The position numbers were made by a program, and so were the translations under genes. Source: Tangfeifania sp. (lineage in GTDB: Bacteria > Bacteroidota > Bacteroidia > Bacteroidales > Prolixibacteraceae). Taken from it: a stretch of 12,193 nt of DNA. The stretch is from positions 1-12,193 of the forward strand of contig JAGYMR010000066.1 in the NCBI GenBank assembly GCA_018400515.1, in the 5' to 3' direction. This document shows positions 7,125 to 12,193 of the stretch, piece after piece (position 1 is the stretch's first letter; each line of letters begins with the position of its first letter). Under the pieces are notes generated by a model. The model saw nothing but the letters and a program-made list of their open reading frames with translations, was not told the DNA's origin and did not search any database.

Positions 7125-7598
7125 ATGAAGCTTACTTTACTTGTTGTCGGGAAAACGGATGAACGTTTCATGAAAGAGGGGATTGAGCTTTATGAGCGAC
7201 GTTTGAAGCACTATGTGGATTTTAAGATAGAAATGGTCCCCGACATAAAAAAAACAAAAAATTTAAGTCCTGATCAGCAAAAGCAGAAGGAGGGGGAGCG
7301 GATTCTCTCAAAATGGGCTCCCGGAAAAGAGTTTTATCTTTTCGACGAAAAGGGGGCGCTGCATTCTTCCCGGTCGTTTGCCGGCTTTCTGGAGAAGAAG
7401 ATGCTGAGCGGGCTGAAGGAGCTTGTCCTGGTGATAGGCGGGCCTTATGGCTTTTCCCCGGAGGTGAAAGAAAAGGCTGTTTCAACGATTTCCCTTTCCA
7501 GGATGACTTTTTCCCATCAATTGGCCCGACTTTTGTGTGTGGAACAGTTATACCGGGCATTTACGATTTTTAAAGGCGAATCTTATCATCACGACTGA
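7125..7598 (+). CDS. rlmH: 23S rRNA (pseudouridine-1915-N3)-methyltransferase RlmH
   Basis: 157 residues, the standard length. RlmH is a dimeric SPOUT-family enzyme that uses S-adenosylmethionine to methylate pseudouridine 1915 in helix 69 of 23S rRNA on the 70S ribosome. The sequence begins MKLTLLVVGKT, and the SAM-binding knot is clear: LVIGGPYGF (102-110), LSRMTFSHQLARLLCVEQLYRAF (124-146) and the C-terminal KGESYHHD (150-157), where the YHxx end is conserved. A TTG at 7110 would add five residues; ATG 7125 is chosen because it gives the usual family start and length, with GGGG just upstream. The stop is one base before the GTG start proposed for the histidine kinase, so the two are likely co-transcribed. 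Confidence 0.97.
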   Translation: MKLTLLVVGKTDERFMKEGIELYERRLKHYVDFKIEMVPDIKKTKNLSPDQQKQKEGERILSKWAPGKEFYLFDEKGALHSSRSFAGFLEKKMLSGLKELVLVIGGPYGFSPEVKEKAVSTISLSRMTFSHQLARLLCVEQLYRAFTIFKGESYHHD

Positions 7599-7599
7599 A

Positions 7600-10500
7600 G
7601 TGCTTCAAAAACTGAATAAATACAGCCTGCTCATTTTTGCCATTTGCATTTTTGTGGCCGCAGGGATCATTGAAAACGGGCTTCTGCAGAAGAATCCCGA
7701 AAAACAATTGATTGAGAATTTCCGCGAAAAAATCCGCCAAAACGAGCACACACTTTCCGAATCCATCGATGCCATGGGGACGATGGTGAAGGCGGAGGAC
7801 TTCGACGGAGATTTTTCCCGTTTTCCGGAAGCGGAGATGAAAGGTGATGTGGCCGAAGGGTTTGGCTTTTTGGTGTACCGGTCCGGGAAACTGGTTTACT
7901 GGTCGGACCGGTCGGTTTCTTTTTTCAGCGATGAGGAACGGCTTCCTGCCACGAAGGGACTGATCCGTTTGCCCAACGGGTATTACCTTATTAAGAGGCA
8001 GGTTCAGGGTCCATTTCATATCTATGGCCTCCACCTGATCAAACACAATTACAGCTACGAAAACAAATACCTGGAGAATTCCTTTTTCCCGGAATATGAT
8101 CTTCCCGGTGCGTTCAGAATTGTTCCGGAGAGAGTGGAGGACACCGGGGGGGGTGAAACGTATGCCATTCATTCTGCGGATGGATCCTATCTTTTTTCCA
8201 TTGAACCGCGGGGAACTTATAAATGTACCACCCACCAGCTCTACATTCCCGGCATCATCTATTTTATCGGGTTGCTTATTTTACTGTTCTATTTCCGGCA
8301 GGAGTTTGTGAGTTCGGAAGCGCCTTTCTTGCTTAAGCTGGTTGGTTTGGCCATTGTCCTGTTCCTGGTGTACTGGCTTCATTTAATTTTTAAAATTCCG
8401 AAAGTATTTTTTCTGCTTGATTTTTTCAGTCCTTCTGTTTTTGCTTTTAGCAGCTGGCTTCCTTCGCTGGGCGATTACTTTTTGCTTTCGCTCTTTTTTC
8501 TTTTTTGGATCTACCATTTCGGGAAATACCTCGATTTTGAGAAAATCGTCCGGGAATCCTTTCTGACCCGAAAAAATATCTTAAAACTTTTACTGTTGTT
8601 CGCCGGAAGTATTTTCCTGCTGGTCCATTTTTATATCCGCGAACTGATCTTCAACTCCACCATTTCATTTTCGCTGAACCGGATCATTGAAATTTCAGCC
8701 CAGAGTGTTTGGGGGATTTTTTCGGTCGGGATGCTGCTGTTGGCCGTTTTTTATTTTACCATCAAAATCGTTGAGGGCTCGCGAAATGATTTCAGGTGTG
8801 GGGAATTGACGGTTTTTGTCATAGGTGTCAGTCTTTTTCTTGCTGCGGTTCAGTATCTTGCCGTGGGGGCAGTGGCCGTGGAGGCCCTGGTTTTGTTTGT
8901 CGGCGTTTCAGTTTTGACTTCGTTGTTCAGTAAGAAGTACCTCCAGAATTTCACCCTGAGTTACCTGATTATTTTTGTTTCTGCTGCCGCGCTTTATTCC
9001 CTGGTCGTTATTTACCGGACCACATCTGATAAACAGCGGGAGGAACAAAAGCTGATGGCGGTAACGCTGGTGGCTGAACGCGATCCGGCTGCGGAAGTTT
9101 TTCTTTCCGAAATCCAGGAAACGATCAGTGTCGATTCGGTCATTCCCCGGTTATTAATGGAAGAGAAGGGACTTATCGATTACATGGAAGAGACCTATTT
9201 CAGCAGTTATTTCAGAAAATACGATGTGCGTTTTTTTGTTTGTTCCGGAACCGACAGCCTCTTCATTGAAATGGAGAACCGGACGGCCCATTGTTTTGAC
9301 TTTTTTGAGGATATGATCCAGACTCAGGGGATCAAAATTCCGGGCACGGATTTTTATTTTATGGATAACATGAACGGCCGGATATCCTATAGCGGCCGTC
9401 TGCACTACCCCCTTACCTCCGAAAAAAGCGGGGTCTCCATTTTTATTGAGCTGAATTCCGAACTGCTCTATGAAGGCATCGGTTTTCCCGAACTGCTCAT
9501 CGATAAATCGATGGAGCAACCGGAGAATTATAAAAAATTCGATTATGCCAAGTATTATGGCGGGGAACTGACGGATAAACACGGCGATTACAATTATAAC
9601 TTTTACATCAATTCCTATCTTTCCGGTGAAAAAGAGTTTGATTTCAGCCGCTGGGATGGCATGGAACACCTGATATACCATTCCCGGGAGTTCAATTATG
9701 TAATCGTTTCGCGGGAGTACTTCACGGTGGGTGATTACCTGATCTCCTTTCCCTATCTCTTTGTTTTTTATTTTCTTTCGGTATTAATTCTGCTTTTTAT
9801 TACCAATCCTTCGGTGTGTGACCGCACCGTCAATTTTGATCTGAAGTTCCGGATACAGGCGGCGATCATTTCCATTGTTTTTATTTCCCTGCTGGTGGTT
9901 GCATTTGCCACCATCTCCTACAATGTGCGGGAGTACAAGGAAAAACACCAGAACGACCTGAATGAAAAGATGATCTCCATCGCCGAGGAGATCGACATGC
10001 GGCTGGAGGATGTCGATAAGATTACCCTGGAACTGGAGGATTGGCTGCAACATGAACTGGCCAAACTTTCGAATGTATTCCGGACAGATATTAACATCTA
10101 CGGCATCGACGGCCAGCTACTAGCCTCTTCCCGGCCGGAAATTTTTAACCGTGGTCTTGTTTCCAGGCGGATGAGTGCCCAGGCTACAGGAGAAATTTTT
10201 CAGAATTTTCAGATCAACTATTTCCAGCCCGAGCAGATCGGGGAAATGTCATATTTATCGGCTTACCGGCCCATTATCAACAATAAAGGGAATTACCTCG
10301 GGGTTATTAACCTGCCCTATTTTATCAAGCAGGATCGTTACAGCCAGGAGTTATCGACCATTGTGGTGGCATTCATTAATTTATATGTCTTTTTGTTCCT
10401 GATCAGTGTCATTGTCGCGATTTTTATTTCCAATCAGATTACCCGGCCCCTGGTGGTTATTCAGGAGAACCTGAGGCGGATGGAGTTAGGGAAGCGGAAT

Positions 10501-11280
10501 GAACCGATCAATTATACGCGGAATGATGAGATCGGCAGTCTCGTGAAAGAGTACAATAAGAAAGTGGATGAACTGGCGGTGAGTGCGGAGTTGCTGGCCC
10601 GTTCCGAAAGGGAGTCGGCATGGCGGGAGATGGCCAAACAGATTGCCCATGAGATTAAAAATCCCCTGACCCCGATGAAGCTGAACATTCAGCATTTGCA
10701 GCGGGCCAAAGGAAAAGGGAAAGAGTACAATGAATACATTGAAAGGGTTGCATCCACGTTGATCGAACAGATTGACAACCTGTCGGATATAGCCACCGAA
10801 TTTTCCAACTTTGCCAAAATGCCCACGGCCCGGAACCAGGTATTCAAACTGGGCGAGCAACTGAAAAAGGTGATCGAACTTTTTGAAACACAGAGCGAAG
10901 TAACGCTGGAATTCCGGGAGAACGGCCTCGATTACCTGAAAGTGAATGCCGACCGGGAGCAGTTTTCCAGAGCGATTATCAATTTGTTGAAAAATGGCAT
11001 TCAATCCATTCCTGAAAACAGGAAAGGGAAAATAAAGATCAACCTGAGCCGTACCGAGCATATGGCCGTCATCACCGTTTCAGATAACGGGAAAGGGATT
11101 CCTCCCCAGTTGCGGGAAAAACTTTTCAGCCCCAGTTTTACAACTAAAACCAGTGGCATGGGGCTGGGATTGTCGATCGTGAAGAACATCGTGGAGAACT
11201 TTGCAGGAAAGATCTGGTTCGAAACGGAGCAGGGGAAGGGGACCACCTTTTATGTTGAGATCCCGGTTTATAACAATTGA
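7600..11280 (+). CDS. Large multi-sensor membrane histidine kinase (NtrY-like kinase core)
   Basis: About 1226 residues from GTG 7600. In order: TM1 (about 8-26); an extracytoplasmic domain (about 27-205); a block of eight or so membrane segments (about 213-470); a second extracytoplasmic domain (about 475-705); TM at 713-732 and 752-773; a third extracytoplasmic domain (about 775-910, Cache/PAS-like by position); TM at about 918-942; HAMP (about 943-995, SNQITRPL...NDEIGSL); then the kinase. The kinase has the H-box QIAHEIKNPLTPMKLNIQHLQ (phospho-acceptor H1017), N-box INLLKNGIQSIPEN (N1132), G1 DNGKGIPP (D1162) and FTTKTSGMGLGLSIVKNIV (1180-1198), so it should be active and resembles NtrB/NtrY kinases. 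There is no receiver domain and no response regulator nearby. The frame has no ATG near its beginning: GTG 7600 follows the rlmH stop by one base; GTG 7537 would overlap rlmH by 62 bases. The signal is unknown. Confidence 0.93.
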   Translation: MLQKLNKYSLLIFAICIFVAAGIIENGLLQKNPEKQLIENFREKIRQNEHTLSESIDAMGTMVKAEDFDGDFSRFPEAEMKGDVAEGFGFLVYRSGKLVYWSDRSVSFFSDEERLPATKGLIRLPNGYYLIKRQVQGPFHIYGLHLIKHNYSYENKYLENSFFPEYDLPGAFRIVPERVEDTGGGETYAIHSADGSYLFSIEPRGTYKCTTHQLYIPGIIYFIGLLILLFYFRQEFVSSEAPFLLKLVGLAIVLFLVYWLHLIFKIPKVFFLLDFFSPSVFAFSSWLPSLGDYFLLSLFFLFWIYHFGKYLDFEKIVRESFLTRKNILKLLLLFAGSIFLLVHFYIRELIFNSTISFSLNRIIEISAQSVWGIFSVGMLLLAVFYFTIKIVEGSRNDFRCGELTVFVIGVSLFLAAVQYLAVGAVAVEALVLFVGVSVLTSLFSKKYLQNFTLSYLIIFVSAAALYSLVVIYRTTSDKQREEQKLMAVTLVAERDPAAEVFLSEIQETISVDSVIPRLLMEEKGLIDYMEETYFSSYFRKYDVRFFVCSGTDSLFIEMENRTAHCFDFFEDMIQTQGIKIPGTDFYFMDNMNGRISYSGRLHYPLTSEKSGVSIFIELNSELLYEGIGFPELLIDKSMEQPENYKKFDYAKYYGGELTDKHGDYNYNFYINSYLSGEKEFDFSRWDGMEHLIYHSREFNYVIVSREYFTVGDYLISFPYLFVFYFLSVLILLFITNPSVCDRTVNFDLKFRIQAAIISIVFISLLVVAFATISYNVREYKEKHQNDLNEKMISIAEEIDMRLEDVDKITLELEDWLQHELAKLSNVFRTDINIYGIDGQLLASSRPEIFNRGLVSRRMSAQATGEIFQNFQINYFQPEQIGEMSYLSAYRPIINNKGNYLGVINLPYFIKQDRYSQELSTIVVAFINLYVFLFLISVIVAIFISNQITRPLVVIQENLRRMELGKRNEPINYTRNDEIGSLVKEYNKKVDELAVSAELLARSERESAWREMAKQIAHEIKNPLTPMKLNIQHLQRAKGKGKEYNEYIERVASTLIEQIDNLSDIATEFSNFAKMPTARNQVFKLGEQLKKVIELFETQSEVTLEFRENGLDYLKVNADREQFSRAIINLLKNGIQSIPENRKGKIKINLSRTEHMAVITVSDNGKGIPPQLREKLFSPSFTTKTSGMGLGLSIVKNIVENFAGKIWFETEQGKGTTFYVEIPVYNN

Positions 11281-11363
11281 ACCCCATCCTGACGGAATGT
11301 GCTGATAATCTTCGTTACCAGAAACCGGAATCCCCTTTCGCGCGCTGCTGTGCCCCGAATTTT

Positions 11364-12193
11364 TTAGTAAGCGATCATTACCGTACCTGTGCGGACCTCT
11401 CCGTTGCCCAGTTCGAGGATATAGAGGTAATTACCTGCCGGCAGGCTTCCTCCGCCGATATTCCATTTGTTTTCGGATTTGCCCCACCACCAGGCTTCTT
11501 TGTCAGATCCCCAGTAATCCAGGTTTCCATAGTGGTATTTTTCGAACAGTTTGTTTCCCGCCCGGTCAAAGATGCGCATGATGGCATCGGGGTATTTATG
11601 GATGCAGAAGACCTGGAAGAAGTCATGGATCCCGTCACCGTTGGGAGAGAATCCATCGGGAATGAACAGCGTACATTCGGTGTCCATGTCATCCTCATCA
11701 TAGTCGGGTACCCCGTCGCAATCGGTATCGGGCAGTACCGTGATGAAAACCCAGGCTTCATCGCACAGGGTGGGAATTCCGTCATCACAGATCCGGTAAC
11801 TGAAGCTGTCGACCCCGGTGAATCTTTCATCCGGCATGTAAACCAGCGATCCGTCTTCGCTCAGGGTTACCATGCCGTTTTGAGCATCCACTACAGGAAT
11901 GACCTCCATGATGATGTTGTCTCCGTCAGGATCGTCATCATTCTCAAGCAAGTTGGCGTTCAGCGGGTAACACATCACGGTGAAGGTGTCGTTCCGGGCC
12001 ACCGGCGGATTATTGATCTGGCCGACATTAATAATGACCAGGGCCGTATCTTTCACCGGTCCGCAGGGCACTCCGTTATCGGCTACTGAATAGCGGAAGG
12101 TATCAATGCCGGCGAACTCAAATTCGGGCGTGTAAGTAACAACACCGGTGGCGGGATCAACAACCGCTGTTCCGTGCGGCGGTGTTGAGACCA
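11364..12193 (-). CDS. Secreted Ig/cadherin-like repeat protein with type IX secretion (type B) sorting domain, C-terminal part
   Basis: Partial: the frame is open to the window edge, leaving 276 residues. In order: the end of one tandem-95/cadherin-like repeat (HGTAVVDPATGVVTYTPEFEFAGIDTFRYSVADNG); one complete repeat of about 95 residues (PPVARNDTFTV...LLENDDDPDGD...GSLVYMPDERFTGVDSFSYRICDDG...VFITVL); an Asp-rich, thrombospondin-type-3-like calcium-binding stretch (DTDCDGVPDYDEDDMD); and the C-terminal domain FIPDGFSPNGDGIHDFFQV...MRIFDRAGNKLFE...GNYLYILELGNGEVRTGTVMIAY, which is the gliding-motility-associated (CHU_C) type B sorting signal. Such proteins are exported across the outer membrane by the type IX (Por) system and often serve as adhesins or surface fibres. 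An in-frame ATG at 12071 exists but lies inside a repeat, so it is not the start. It converges with the histidine kinase across an 83-base gap that shows no clear terminator. Confidence 0.93.
   Translation of the reverse strand, partial: VSTPPHGTAVVDPATGVVTYTPEFEFAGIDTFRYSVADNGVPCGPVKDTALVIINVGQINNPPVARNDTFTVMCYPLNANLLENDDDPDGDNIIMEVIPVVDAQNGMVTLSEDGSLVYMPDERFTGVDSFSYRICDDGIPTLCDEAWVFITVLPDTDCDGVPDYDEDDMDTECTLFIPDGFSPNGDGIHDFFQVFCIHKYPDAIMRIFDRAGNKLFEKYHYGNLDYWGSDKEAWWWGKSENKWNIGGGSLPAGNYLYILELGNGEVRTGTVMIAY

Noticed and set aside
7570..8235. 221-codon minus-strand open frame at the start of the histidine kinase
   Set aside because: Antisense to the kinase's first membrane segment and sensor domain; no recognisable protein features.
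11277..12089. 270-codon plus-strand open frame after the histidine kinase
   Set aside because: It lies antisense to the type IX sorting-domain protein, whose minus-strand frame has clear domain signatures; the plus-strand translation shows no recognisable motif.
1..12193. Search for a mobile element, defence island, CRISPR array or tRNA
   Set aside because: No transposase, integrase, toxin-antitoxin pair, direct-repeat array or cloverleaf was found; all intergenic gaps are under 230 bases and the genes are housekeeping or envelope type.

Overview
The window reads as ordinary chromosomal DNA from a member of the Bacteroidota, probably a Bacteroidales/Marinilabiliales-type marine or sediment anaerobe. 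The signs are a C-terminal type IX secretion sorting domain (gliding-motility/CHU_C type), a DUF4783 protein, a TAnnTTTG-type -7 promoter element, weak Shine-Dalgarno sites, and the order small tail-anchored protein, mutL, rhomboid, rhomboid. Base composition and codon use look even throughout. I see no tRNA, rRNA, CRISPR array, insertion sequence, integrase or phage gene.

Layout. At 1-1350 (+) an antibiotic-biosynthesis-monooxygenase-fold protein, cut by the window edge, overlaps an iron-type alcohol dehydrogenase by 10 bases. At 1394-3605 (+) a promoter element precedes a 103-residue tail-anchored protein whose stop codon shares one base with the GTG start of mutL; a short hairpin plus T-run follows mutL. 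At 3807-5492 (+) lie two rhomboid-family intramembrane serine proteases with no base between them. At 5652-7011 (-) are a YihY/BrkB-type membrane protein and a small secreted DUF4783 protein, transcribed in the order DUF4783 then YihY. At 7125-11280 (+) the 23S rRNA methyltransferase RlmH is followed one base later by a giant membrane sensor histidine kinase of about 1226 residues. At 11364-12193 (-) is the C-terminal end of a large secreted repeat protein that carries a type IX sorting domain and runs off the window.

Functional reading. The genes are mostly housekeeping or envelope functions: DNA mismatch repair, rRNA modification, membrane proteolysis, envelope sensing and a surface-exported protein. 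The two first genes form a small redox pair of unknown substrate. No gene cluster here looks like a new defence, mobile or biosynthetic system. The points most worth a second look are the altered endonuclease motif of MutL, the unusual multi-sensor architecture of the histidine kinase and its non-ATG start next to rlmH, and the small tail-anchored protein coupled to mutL.
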